A stretch of DNA of 26,361 nucleotides from positions 1-26,361 of the forward strand of contig JABDEJ010000028.1 in the NCBI GenBank assembly GCA_013287095.1, in the 5' to 3' direction. The stretch comes from Bacteroidota bacterium (lineage in GTDB: Bacteria > Bacteroidota > Bacteroidia > CAILMK01). Numbering within the stretch: position 1 is the first letter of the stretch; the number at the start of each line of letters is the position of its first letter. Both the position numbers and the translations under genes were made by a program. Of the stretch, positions 1 to 7,125 are shown piece by piece. The notes beneath the pieces are model-generated. The model saw nothing but the letters and a program-made list of their open reading frames with translations, had not been told where the DNA came from and ran no database searches.

Positions 1-2
1 AG

Positions 3-476
3 ACAAATTTTGCCAATGGTGAAGTTGATAAGATTGTAGAATTTGAATACAACGAAACAGGCTTATGTACCAGGGAAACACATACCATTACTGAAAGGAA
101 TGCCATGGAAATTGTAGAATACTCTTACAATGAACTTGGGAAAAGAACTACGTCAATAACCAAGGATCAGACGGGGGATGTGATTGGCTACCTTGAAGTT
201 GAGTATGATGAAAAAATGAACCCGGTGAAATATTTGAACGAAACTTCAGGCTTTTATAACAGCAAATCGATTCACCAGGTCGTTTATGATGACCAGGGCC
301 GGACAATTGAAAACGAGTATTTTGACATCCTTAACAATTTCCTGATGTCGAAGGAAAAATATGAATATGATGAGGACGGAAATATCGTGGAGGAAGAAAT
401 ATTTGAAACCAACCCTATGGCCGGCTTAAAAAAGACCCATTACAGGTTGAAGATTGAGTATGATTTTTACGGGTAA
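3..476 (+). CDS. YD-like repeat protein, 3' end only
   Basis: The frame is open from the first bases and ends at TAA 474-476, so the start lies upstream of the window; 157 residues are visible plus the stop. An internal Met codon at 105 is not the likely start because the same repeat pattern continues upstream of it. The protein is built of roughly 20-30 residue units with aromatic-acidic signatures such as FEYNETG, YSYNELG, VEYDEKM, VVYDDQG and YEYDEDG, which resemble the beta-strand/turn units of YD/RHS-like or similar antiparallel repeat proteins. No toxin domain, RHS core cleavage motif or membrane segment is visible in this part. Function unknown; a secreted or surface-located beta-rich repeat protein is a reasonable inference. 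It is separated from the sigma factor gene by 109 bp that contain a candidate promoter, so the two are probably not one operon. Confidence 0.7.
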   Translation, partial: TNFANGEVDKIVEFEYNETGLCTRETHTITERNAMEIVEYSYNELGKRTTSITKDQTGDVIGYLEVEYDEKMNPVKYLNETSGFYNSKSIHQVVYDDQGRTIENEYFDILNNFLMSKEKYEYDEDGNIVEEEIFETNPMAGLKKTHYRLKIEYDFYG

Positions 477-511
477 ATGTATCTTTTTCAAAAAAATCCC
501 GTTAACTTTCC

Positions 512-540
512 AACCAATTGGCTTGCGCTGTCGTCTTATA
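512..540 (+). promoter_or_regulatory. Candidate ECF-type promoter of the sigma factor operon
   Basis: AAC at 512-514 and CGTC at 532-535 are separated by 17 nt, which matches the AAC / CGTC pattern common to many ECF sigma factor promoters. The sequence continues as CGTCTTATA. Transcription would begin near 541-543, leaving a leader of about 43 nt before the ATG at 586. ECF operons often autoregulate, so recognition by the product of the downstream gene is inferred. A second AAC at 504-506 is spaced too far away. Confidence 0.4.
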
Positions 541-548
541 AGCGCAAG
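522..548. repeat. 8-bp inverted repeat flanking the candidate -10 element
   Basis: CTTGCGCT (522-529) and AGCGCAAG (541-548) are perfect inverted copies separated by 11 nt that hold the CGTCTTATA element. It may be an operator, or a hairpin if transcription starts upstream of it. No T-run follows, so it is not a typical terminator. Confidence 0.5.
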
Positions 549-585
549 AGATGTAAAAGGAATTTAAAAAACGGCTGAAACCAGC

Positions 586-1158
586 ATGGCGATTAACAAT
601 TTGGTCCAGGAAAAGGAACTCATAAGAGGTTGTCTCCGCAAAGACCGGCGTTGCCAGAAACTGCTGTTTGAAAAATATTTCCCTGACATGATGGCGATAT
701 GTATGCGCTATTCGAGAGACCGTGACGATGCCAAGGATATTTTGCAGGATTCTTTTATTAAGGTATTCTCAAAATTCGACTTATTTACCGGAGACGGAAC
801 GATAAAAGGATGGATACAAAGTATTGTGATCCGCACCGCCATAGATCATTACCGGAAACAACAAAGAGAGCATAAAAACATTGTTTCAGAAGAAGATTAT
901 TGGGAAAACGGAGAGAATGCCGAAATTGAAGCAGACCTGGCGGCAGAGGAAATTGTGAAAATCATCCAGACTTTACCTCATCTCCAGAGAACGGTATTCA
1001 ACTTGTTTGCCATTGAAGGCTATTCGCATAAAGAGATTGCCGACGAACTGGAAATAACTGAGGGCACCTCAAAATGGTACCTGTGTGAAGCCAGAAAAAC
1101 CCTAAAGCAGATACTTGCACCTGTATATGATCAAAAAGTAAAAGAGTATGCGGCTTAA
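586..1158 (+). CDS. ECF-family RNA polymerase sigma factor
   Basis: A 190-residue sigma-70 family protein of the extracytoplasmic-function class, the usual size for the group. Region 2 spans about residues 15-95, with the helix FEKYFPDMMAICMRY and the acidic DAKDILQDSFIKVF core, then GWIQSIVIRTAIDHYRK, which corresponds to region 2.4 and would contact the -10 element. Region 4 spans about 125-180, with the helix-turn-helix YSHKEIADELEITEGTSKWYL for -35 recognition. It would direct RNA polymerase to a small regulon when freed from its anti-sigma factor. Its last 11 bp overlap the start of the next gene, which carries an anti-sigma-like N-terminus, so the pair is very likely co-translated and cognate. 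The ATG at 586 is the first in frame after a nearby upstream stop and lies about 43 nt downstream of the predicted start site. It resembles the SigP-like sigma factors of T9SS bacteria, but orthology is not established from sequence alone. Confidence 0.93.
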   Translation: MAINNLVQEKELIRGCLRKDRRCQKLLFEKYFPDMMAICMRYSRDRDDAKDILQDSFIKVFSKFDLFTGDGTIKGWIQSIVIRTAIDHYRKQQREHKNIVSEEDYWENGENAEIEADLAAEEIVKIIQTLPHLQRTVFNLFAIEGYSHKEIADELEITEGTSKWYLCEARKTLKQILAPVYDQKVKEYAA

Positions 1159-2656
1159 GAGTCTGGATAAATATATCAAGGATAAGGTTCAGGGTTATAA
1201 AGCCCCTTACCAGGAAGACCTTTGGAAGGGTATTGAGGAAAAGCTGCCTGCGCCACGTGTACCAAATGGATATGGTTCATGGATGCTCCCTGTAGCGGCA
1301 ATAGTTGCGATTGCCATATTAGCGCCCTTCACCATTAAGTTTTATAATCTTACGGGGAGAACCCAGGTAGCAGTTCTTAAAAATAACGAAATCACCAAAT
1401 CAAAAAGTGAAATTGCATCGAATGGCAATAATGCTATAATTTCATCGTCGAAACCCAGCCTCGCTATCACTTCGATGTTATCTCCTGACGGACTGAAAAC
1501 CAGAAAAGTTGGTCATTTCAGACAAACGGCCAGGAATTCTAAAAGCGATTCAAAACATAATTTCGGAATTGAGAAAAGCGTCATTTCAGATGAAACTGTA
1601 TCCTTACCACAGCAGATCATTCAAACAACGGCAGTCGCTTCTAACAGTGAAAGTGCTTCCAAAAATGAAATGATGGCATATATTATGCCGGGTTTTTCTA
1701 CTATTGAAAATGGTGGATCCGGAGACATAAGTGATGCCAGTGATACAAAGTACCTAGACAGGAAGAATCCTCATCCGATAAACAACCAAAAATGGGAAAA
1801 CTGGCAAAGTATTTATTATGCTTTCTGGGATAATCCTGCTTATGCTGGTTCTGAGGGGAAAGTAAATATTTCAGCTGATTATAAAATAGATAATAGCATT
1901 GGAACTGTAACACCCAGTTCACAGCATACCTATAGTAACCTGGGCATTGATGGCTATATCCCCGGACTGGGGCTAGGAGTTGGCTTATATAAGGTTAGTG
2001 AGCTATCACCTTTTTCATTACAAAACACTTATGGGCTGGCGGTATCGAAATCGATTCTGCAATTGGGTTCTACAAGTGTCAAGATAGGCGTTTCTGGCAC
2101 TGCCATTGACAATAATTTCTTTTTTAGTCAGCTTAATTATTCAGACCAGATCAATCCAAAGTTTGGGTTTATAAATGCAACAAGTGAAAAGTATATCGAA
2201 GGCACTACCAGGGCCCTGGGATTAAATGCCGGCCTATGGGTAAGTAATCCCCATATTATTGCCGGTTTTGATGTTCAGGATATCAACCAGCCAAAACTCG
2301 GCATTTCAACTGATGCGCTTGCCCTCGATAGGCAATGGCGGGGAACTTTTGGATACAGGTTTGCCCCAACACCTGATTTGCAAATTATGCCGATGGCGAT
2401 AATTACCAGTGAAAGCAAGGTAAACCAGGTAAATACCATGTTGACAGCCGTTTATAAAGACAAATACATGCTGTCTTTTGCATACGGGAATATTGATCCG
2501 ATCTCCGGGCTTGGTAATACTTATGTATATGGTGCAGCGAGAATCGCAAAAAGAGTGCGTGTTTTTGCATCTTATGGTCTTAATTTAGACCTATTGCATA
2601 GAGATATCAATGAAACTTTTGTGCAAGCTGGGGTCAAAGTGCTTGTATTAAGATAA
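1148..2656 (+). CDS. Anti-sigma-like / transmembrane / PorP-SprF barrel fusion
   Basis: A 502-residue protein with three distinct parts. Residues 1-44 are short, charged and cytoplasmic-like (LDKYIKDKVQGY, then EDLWKGIEEKL), a pattern common in the N-termini of Bacteroidota proteins encoded just after ECF sigma genes. Residues 45-65 form one hydrophobic helix (WMLPVAAIVAIAILAPF). Residues 67-214 are a polar Ser/Asn/Lys-rich linker. From about 215 to the end lies a PorP/SprF-family domain, with the WQSIYYAFWDNPAYAG signature at 219-234 and a long run of alternating beta-strands to the C-terminus. There is no cleavable signal peptide, so one chain may cross the inner membrane, span the periplasm and insert in the outer membrane. 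This is the layout of the dual membrane-spanning anti-sigma factors described in Bacteroides. It overlaps the sigma gene by 11 bp and lies 5 bp before the sorting-domain gene. The anti-sigma role is inferred from position and layout. Confidence 0.8.
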   Translation: MRLKSLDKYIKDKVQGYKAPYQEDLWKGIEEKLPAPRVPNGYGSWMLPVAAIVAIAILAPFTIKFYNLTGRTQVAVLKNNEITKSKSEIASNGNNAIISSSKPSLAITSMLSPDGLKTRKVGHFRQTARNSKSDSKHNFGIEKSVISDETVSLPQQIIQTTAVASNSESASKNEMMAYIMPGFSTIENGGSGDISDASDTKYLDRKNPHPINNQKWENWQSIYYAFWDNPAYAGSEGKVNISADYKIDNSIGTVTPSSQHTYSNLGIDGYIPGLGLGVGLYKVSELSPFSLQNTYGLAVSKSILQLGSTSVKIGVSGTAIDNNFFFSQLNYSDQINPKFGFINATSEKYIEGTTRALGLNAGLWVSNPHIIAGFDVQDINQPKLGISTDALALDRQWRGTFGYRFAPTPDLQIMPMAIITSESKVNQVNTMLTAVYKDKYMLSFAYGNIDPISGLGNTYVYGAARIAKRVRVFASYGLNLDLLHRDINETFVQAGVKVLVLR

Positions 2657-2661
2657 TTGCC

Positions 2662-3024
2662 ATGAGACTTTATTATTTTATAATAATATTGGGACTGGCT
2701 GCAAATTATGGATGCACCAAACCGGGTGATGTGTTGCCGGCAAATATGCCACAACTATTTGTTCCGACGGCATTTACACCAAATGGCGATCATATTAACG
2801 ATACATTTTTAATAAAAGCTTCAGCACCTCTTACTTACTATCATATTGCTATTTATGATAATAATAATGTAATGGTGTACCAGGGCAGTAACATTTTGTC
2901 AGGTTGGGATGGGAATTACAAGGATGAACCACAGCCCATCGGTAGTTATCTTTGGGTGATCAACTACCAGGCAGAAGGAACAACGGTGGCTCAAATGAGT
3001 GGCTGGCTGGAATTGATAAGGTGA
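2662..3024 (+). CDS. Short secreted protein consisting of a T9SS type B sorting domain
   Basis: A 120-residue protein. Residues 1-18 are a hydrophobic export signal (MRLYYFIIILGLAANYGC); the Cys at 18 preceded by Gly suggests a lipoprotein, although the lipobox NYGC is atypical. After a spacer of about 13 residues, the rest is a nearly complete type B C-terminal sorting domain (gliding-motility C-terminal family). It begins FVPTAFTPNGDHINDTF, continues with the YHIAIYDNNNVMVYQG strand pair and a GWDGNYKDEPQPIGSYLWVI segment, and ends in a final strand. Normally this domain sits at the end of a large cargo and directs it through T9SS; here there is no cargo. It follows the PorP/SprF fusion by 5 bp. 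SprF-like proteins are known partners of type B cargo, so it may be the ligand of the neighbouring barrel. Confidence 0.8.
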   Translation: MRLYYFIIILGLAANYGCTKPGDVLPANMPQLFVPTAFTPNGDHINDTFLIKASAPLTYYHIAIYDNNNVMVYQGSNILSGWDGNYKDEPQPIGSYLWVINYQAEGTTVAQMSGWLELIR

Positions 3025-3045
3025 GGCACTTTATCAAACTTTTCT
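3013..3045. terminator. Bidirectional hairpin terminator between convergent genes
   Basis: TTGATAAGGTG (3013-3023) pairs with CACTTTATCAA (3027-3037) across a 3-nt loop, with one G-U pair, and a T-rich stretch (CTTTTCTT) follows. It overlaps the stop codon of the sorting-domain gene and the last codons of the minus-strand acetyltransferase gene, so it can serve both transcripts. Confidence 0.55.
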
Positions 3046-3534
3046 TCCCATAATCATCAAATCTCTTTCAACATCATCGAGCACTGCCACTCCTGGGAAA
3101 TGCCCCCAAGGCTCAAAGCCATATTTCCTGAAAAGATTAATGCTTGGTGCATTATGACCGAAAATAAAGCCAAGCAGATTTTTAATATCAAGCCTTTTGC
3201 AGTCATTGATCGCCTTTTCAAGCAGTTTTTGGCCTATTCCTTTGCCTTGTTCAGCCTTTGTGATATAGATGCTTACTTCGGCGGTATGCCTATATGCGGG
3301 CCGACCGTAGAAGGATTGAAAACTTGTCCAGGCGATGATTTTTCCGTCCTCTTCAACCACCCAAAGCGGACGGGTATCGGGATTATGGGCTTCAAACCAG
3401 GCGCGTTTGCTTTCAACAGTTACGGGTTCCAGATCAGCTGTAACCATCCTGCCCTCAATTGTTTCGTTATAAATGGAAACGATAGCCGGTAGGTCCTCGA
3501 TAGTTGCTTCTCTGACTTTTAGATCGGTGAGCAA
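3034..3534 (-). CDS. GNAT N-acetyltransferase, phosphinothricin acetyltransferase-like
   Basis: A 166-residue protein with the full GNAT fold. It starts with VREATIEDLPAIVSIYNETI, typical of the PAT (phosphinothricin/methionine sulfoximine acetyltransferase) subgroup. The acetyl-CoA binding motif A is EQGKGIG at 95-101, and motif B is NAPSINLFRKYGF at 128-140, followed by GHFPGVAVLDDVERDL, also PAT-like. It would transfer an acetyl group from acetyl-CoA to a small amine such as an amino-acid analogue; the real substrate cannot be read from sequence. The start is a TTG at 3534: no ATG lies between it and the in-frame stop just upstream, and the first internal Met is residue 30, inside the fold. 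The gene follows the acyl-CoA synthetase gene by 35 bp on the same strand and may be co-transcribed with it. The gap is almost pure A/T. Confidence 0.88.
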   Translation of the reverse strand: MLTDLKVREATIEDLPAIVSIYNETIEGRMVTADLEPVTVESKRAWFEAHNPDTRPLWVVEEDGKIIAWTSFQSFYGRPAYRHTAEVSIYITKAEQGKGIGQKLLEKAINDCKRLDIKNLLGFIFGHNAPSINLFRKYGFEPWGHFPGVAVLDDVERDLMIMGRKV

Positions 3535-3569
3535 TTTTTTTAATTTTTTAATTTTTCAATCTTTCAATT

Positions 3570-5336
3570 TCAAGCCTCGTCTTTATATATCTCAGCGATC
3601 AGGCTTTTGTATTTTTCCTGAATTACTTTGCGCTTTAGTTTCAATGTAGGGGTTATTTCACCGGTATCAATGGTCCATTCATCAGGAACCAGTACAAACT
3701 TTTTCACCCTTTCTACTTCGCTGAATTTCTTATTAAACTCATCACGAAGCTCCATGAATTTTTTTACAACCTCTTTTGATTTAAGCATATCTTCTTTGGT
3801 TTGAAATTCAAGTCCTTGTTGTTCACACCAGGCCGTCAGACTAGGAATAGCCGGCACGATCAAAGCGGAAACCGTCTTCTTATTCTCACCGATCACCATG
3901 ATCTGGTCAATCAGGAACGATTCTTTAAAAGAATTCTCAATAACCTGTGGGGCAATATACTTGCCACCTGATGTTTTAAACAATTCCTTTTTTCGGTCTG
4001 TGATTTTCAAAAATTTGCCATCCACAAGTTCGCCTACATCTCCCGTATGGAGCCATCCACCTTCATCTATCACGGTAGCAGTAAGTTCAGGCTGCTTATA
4101 ATAGCCAAGCATAACATTAGGACCTTTTAAACAGATTTCCCCATCGGGTGCTATTTTTACTTCCATTCCTGGCAATGGCGGCCCAACAGTGCCGATCATA
4201 CATTTCCCTTTTTTAAAATCGTTCACAGCAATGGCAGGCGATGCTTCTGTGAGACCATATCCTTCACGCACTTTGATGCCCGCGGTGTTAAAGATCCGGG
4301 CAAGACGGGGCTGTAAAGCAGCTGCACCGCTTACAATGCCGATAACATCACCACCCAGGTCTTCTTTCCATTTGCTAAAAACCAGTTTTCGGGCGATGGC
4401 TAATTGAATTTCATAAAATGGGTTTTGAAAAGTATCAACTTTGTAGTCATCTGTCAGTTTCATGCTCCAATCGAACATGGCTTTTTTAATGCCGGTCAGT
4501 TCCGAACCTTTATTTATGATCCTTTCATACATTTTTTCAAGCAAACGGGGCACAGTTGTAAAGAAATGCGGCTTTACTTCCTTGAGGCTTTCGGCCAGGT
4601 TCTCAACCCTTTCTGCGTAATAAACTGATACTCCAACATAAAAAAACAAATAACAAACCATTCGCTCAAATACGTGGCACAATGGTAATGAGCTCAGGAT
4701 CCGCATATCGGGCATCACAGGCAACACATGTGATCCTGCCTTTACATTGCTTTCAATATTGCGATGGCTGAGCATCACTCCTTTGGGTGTTCCTGTGGTC
4801 CCTGAAGTATATATAATGGTAGCAAGATCATCGGGGTTTACGTTGTCCTTAATTACTTTGATCGCTGCCTGGTGAGGCTCTCCTTCAATCAAAATCTCAG
4901 CCCAATTAGGAGCGCCTGCTACCTCATTAAAGGTATAAATTCTTTCCAATGATGGAATATCAGCCTTTATTCCTGATATCTTTTCATACAAAGATTTATC
5001 ACCTACAAAAGCAATTTTTACCTCAGCATCATTAAAAATATACCTGTAATCTTCGATGCTGATATTTGGATATACAGGGATATTAATAGCCCCGATAGCC
5101 ATCATTCCAATATCCACCATATTCCATCCGGGGCGGTTGGTGGCAATAATAGCAATTTTATCTCCGGGCCTTATCCCAATAGAATAGAGCCCATTACTTA
5201 CAGCATGGCATTTGTCTACAACTTCTTTTGTGGAGTATCCTTTCCATTTACCTTCAACCTTCTCAACAAGAGACCATTGTAATGGATGATGCTCAAGCTG
5301 GTATTCAAATACGTCAAACAATCTTCTGAATTCCAT
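3570..5336 (-). CDS. Long-chain fatty-acid--CoA ligase (AMP-forming)
   Basis: A 588-residue member of the adenylate-forming (ANL) superfamily, close to the FadD15-type long-chain acyl-CoA synthetases of about 600 residues. It activates fatty acids with ATP to acyl-AMP and then to acyl-CoA for beta-oxidation or lipid synthesis. The AMP-binding P-loop is YTSGTTGTPKG at 176-186. The adenine-pocket motif is GYGLTEASP at 359-367, the ribose-binding motif is WLHTGD at 428-433, and the hinge/CoA region is ITDRKKELFKTSGGKYIAP at 445-463. The C-terminal LKLKRK segment carries the position of the second catalytic lysine. All expected motifs are intact. No signal peptide is present, so it is cytosolic or membrane-peripheral. 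It is first in a minus-strand pair with the GNAT gene, and starts 119 bp from the divergent TPR gene. Confidence 0.95.
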   Translation of the reverse strand: MEFRRLFDVFEYQLEHHPLQWSLVEKVEGKWKGYSTKEVVDKCHAVSNGLYSIGIRPGDKIAIIATNRPGWNMVDIGMMAIGAINIPVYPNISIEDYRYIFNDAEVKIAFVGDKSLYEKISGIKADIPSLERIYTFNEVAGAPNWAEILIEGEPHQAAIKVIKDNVNPDDLATIIYTSGTTGTPKGVMLSHRNIESNVKAGSHVLPVMPDMRILSSLPLCHVFERMVCYLFFYVGVSVYYAERVENLAESLKEVKPHFFTTVPRLLEKMYERIINKGSELTGIKKAMFDWSMKLTDDYKVDTFQNPFYEIQLAIARKLVFSKWKEDLGGDVIGIVSGAAALQPRLARIFNTAGIKVREGYGLTEASPAIAVNDFKKGKCMIGTVGPPLPGMEVKIAPDGEICLKGPNVMLGYYKQPELTATVIDEGGWLHTGDVGELVDGKFLKITDRKKELFKTSGGKYIAPQVIENSFKESFLIDQIMVIGENKKTVSALIVPAIPSLTAWCEQQGLEFQTKEDMLKSKEVVKKFMELRDEFNKKFSEVERVKKFVLVPDEWTIDTGEITPTLKLKRKVIQEKYKSLIAEIYKDEA

Positions 5337-5455
5337 GTATGCTTTTGTGCCCTCTTTAAAACGATGCTAAAATAAATATTTATCCGGGATTTTGATATGA
5401 AGGTTCAATGTTAACAAAATAAACTAATTTCGATTGCGTTAGGTCTTAACAAAAT

Positions 5456-6607
5456 GTGAATTCTTGGAAGAAGGTGATTAGGAAAGGTATTATCCCGGTT
5501 TTTATTTTTATGGTATGTGGTTGTTATTCTGTTGAAGCACAGGATAGTATTGTCGCGAAGCTCGATCGCCAGCTCGCCGCTATGAAATATGATTCGCTTA
5601 CCGCGATAAACTCATCCACGGCAACCCTATACCCTGCCGAAGCAGCCTATGACATCGGGATGGCCTGGTATCAAAAAAACGATGACGACAATTGCATTAG
5701 TTTTATGAGCATTGCAATAAGAAAGGACCCCCAACTTGCCAAAGCATATTATTGCAGGGCGATGTCATTAAGTTCCATAGAAAAATATCTCCAGGGGATT
5801 GAGGATTTCAAAGCGGCAATCGAAATTGATCCGACAAACAGCGAATATTATAGTTCTCTTGGGGGAGTGTATTATAAAGTTCAGGACTATGACGATGCTA
5901 TGAAAAACCTAAAAATTGCTATTTCCCAAAAGCAGCCTTTTGAAGGGGCGTATTCATTAATTGTTGAGGTATATTCAGCACAAAACCAAATGGATAAGGC
6001 GCTTGACGCGCTGTATGTTATGAAAAACAAGGTTGCACCAACCTCAGATTATCATAAAGTTGCCTTGTATAATATAGGTTTGCTGGAGTTCTTAAATTCC
6101 AATTATGATAAAGCGGAGATGGCTGCGAAGGAGTACATTAAATCAACACGCAATGATTACAATGCATACCCTTTGTTGCTTCAGGTCTATTACGAAAAAA
6201 AGGAATATGACAGCGCTAAACCATTGAAGGACACCTTGTATCATGCATATACCAAAGGCAGATTAAGGAAAACATTAAAGGACAGGTTTTGTTTTGATCA
6301 GTTTAAGTGGAAAGACAAACATGTTGAGGCATTCGAAAAATTTGAAACCCCAAGAAATAAAGGCAATTCCAAACTGATATTTTTGGTTTTTAACAAAGAC
6401 AACAATATAGATTTAACAATCCAGACAGAGTACAATCCACTGTTGGTAGAGCTGGGTACCAATCTTAAATATGAGATAGGAGAAACAATAGGGGATAAAG
6501 AAGAGATATTCTCAAAACAATATGGGAGCGATATAAACTACGATGATTTGAAACAATCAGTGCTTGATATCCTGGATGGGAAACTGAAACCCAAGGATAG
6601 CCAATAA
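5456..6607 (+). CDS. Exported TPR-repeat protein
   Basis: A 383-residue protein starting with GTG at 5456; the ATG two bases earlier is followed directly by a stop in its own frame, and the next in-frame Met (residue 19) would cut the export signal in half. The N-terminus has basic residues KKVIRK, the hydrophobic stretch GIIPVFIFMVCGC and a possible cleavage site at VEA/QD. VCGC could alternatively serve as a lipobox. Residues about 60-240 contain at least four tetratricopeptide repeats with recognisable helices (AYDIGMAWYQKND, AYYCRAMSLSSIEKYLQGI, YYSSLGGVYYKVQDYDDAM, YNIGLLEFLNSNYDKAE). The last 90-100 residues form an unrecognised alpha/beta segment. TPR proteins are protein-binding scaffolds; the partner is unknown, and the site is likely periplasm or envelope. 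A TAATTTCG at 5425-5432 is a weak candidate -7 element. Confidence 0.85.
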   Translation: MNSWKKVIRKGIIPVFIFMVCGCYSVEAQDSIVAKLDRQLAAMKYDSLTAINSSTATLYPAEAAYDIGMAWYQKNDDDNCISFMSIAIRKDPQLAKAYYCRAMSLSSIEKYLQGIEDFKAAIEIDPTNSEYYSSLGGVYYKVQDYDDAMKNLKIAISQKQPFEGAYSLIVEVYSAQNQMDKALDALYVMKNKVAPTSDYHKVALYNIGLLEFLNSNYDKAEMAAKEYIKSTRNDYNAYPLLLQVYYEKKEYDSAKPLKDTLYHAYTKGRLRKTLKDRFCFDQFKWKDKHVEAFEKFETPRNKGNSKLIFLVFNKDNNIDLTIQTEYNPLLVELGTNLKYEIGETIGDKEEIFSKQYGSDINYDDLKQSVLDILDGKLKPKDSQ

Positions 6608-6665
6608 GAGAGGTTGTAAGAAGCTGCAAATGGTGACTTGGCTAAGAATGCAAGTAAAAAGCTGT

Positions 6666-6690
6666 CCCCCGCTGGCGGGGGCAGGGGGTG
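6666..6690. repeat. GC-rich palindromic intergenic element
   Basis: CCCCCGC (6666-6672) and GCGGGGG (6675-6681) form a perfect 7-bp stem around TG, followed by a G-rich tail to 6690. It stands out from the AT-rich surroundings and looks like a dispersed REP-like palindrome. Only one copy is visible in this window, so the repeat status is from general pattern memory, not from the window. Confidence 0.45.
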
Positions 6691-6693
6691 GGG

Positions 6694-6726
6694 TTTTCAT
6701 TAAACGAACCAAAACCCATATCTTTG
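6694..6726 (+). promoter_or_regulatory. Candidate Bacteroidota housekeeping promoter of the Fe-S gene
   Basis: TATCTTTG at 6719-6726 matches the TAnnTTTG -7 consensus of Bacteroidota exactly. TTTT at 6694-6697, 21 nt upstream, can serve as the -33 element. The predicted leader before the ATG at 6756 is about 20-25 nt. Confidence 0.45.
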
Positions 6727-6755
6727 CGTTTTGATTCGAAAACAACGATAGCGCC

Positions 6756-7082
6756 ATGATTACCGTAAGCGAAAAAGCAAAAGAAAGACTCGAAAGACTA
6801 AAAGTTGAAGAAGGGAAGCCTGAAAGCGCATTTCTGCGTGTTGGCGTGGCCGGCGGAGGTTGCTCGGGGCTGTCTTACAAGCTCGATTTCGATACAGAGA
6901 TCAAACCCGGGGATCAGATTTTTAATGATAATGATTTCCAGGTAGTTGTGGATATGAAGAGCTTTTTGTACCTGGCAGGTACGGAGCTTAACTACGATGA
7001 CAGCCTCAATGGCAAGGGCTTCGAGTTTCAAAACCCAAATGCCAGCAGAACCTGTGCCTGCGGTGAGAGCTTTGCCGTGTAA
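6756..7082 (+). CDS. Iron-sulfur cluster assembly accessory protein, HesB/IscA family
   Basis: A 108-residue A-type Fe-S carrier, the family's usual length. It carries the three invariant cysteines: C36 in GGGCSGLSY, and C100 and C102 in CACGESF at the C-terminus. It starts with ITVSEKAKERL and contains the conserved segment LYLAGTELNYDDSLNGKGFEF. Such proteins bind Fe or a Fe-S cluster between subunits and hand clusters to apo-enzymes in the cytoplasm. The gene is alone: the rest of an isc or suf operon is absent here, so I give no symbol (IscA, SufA and ErpA cannot be told apart). The ATG has a good promoter upstream, and the gene converges with the outer-membrane protein gene 43 bp away. 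No clear hairpin is seen in that gap. Confidence 0.93.
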   Translation: MITVSEKAKERLERLKVEEGKPESAFLRVGVAGGGCSGLSYKLDFDTEIKPGDQIFNDNDFQVVVDMKSFLYLAGTELNYDDSLNGKGFEFQNPNASRTCACGESFAV

Positions 7083-7125
7083 GGCAATCTCACTCAAAGA
7101 GCACAAGGCTTCGAACTGACGAACA

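Noticed and set aside
3..476. Possible RHS/YD toxin C-terminus
   Set aside because: The visible part shows only repeat units up to the stop, with no core cleavage motif, toxin domain or immunity gene after it.
3100..3492. Plus-strand reading frame of 130 codons
   Set aside because: It lies fully antisense to the well-supported GNAT gene, and its translation has no recognisable features.
6557..6757. 66-codon minus-strand frame
   Set aside because: It overlaps the end of the TPR gene and reads through the GC-rich palindrome; no feature supports it.
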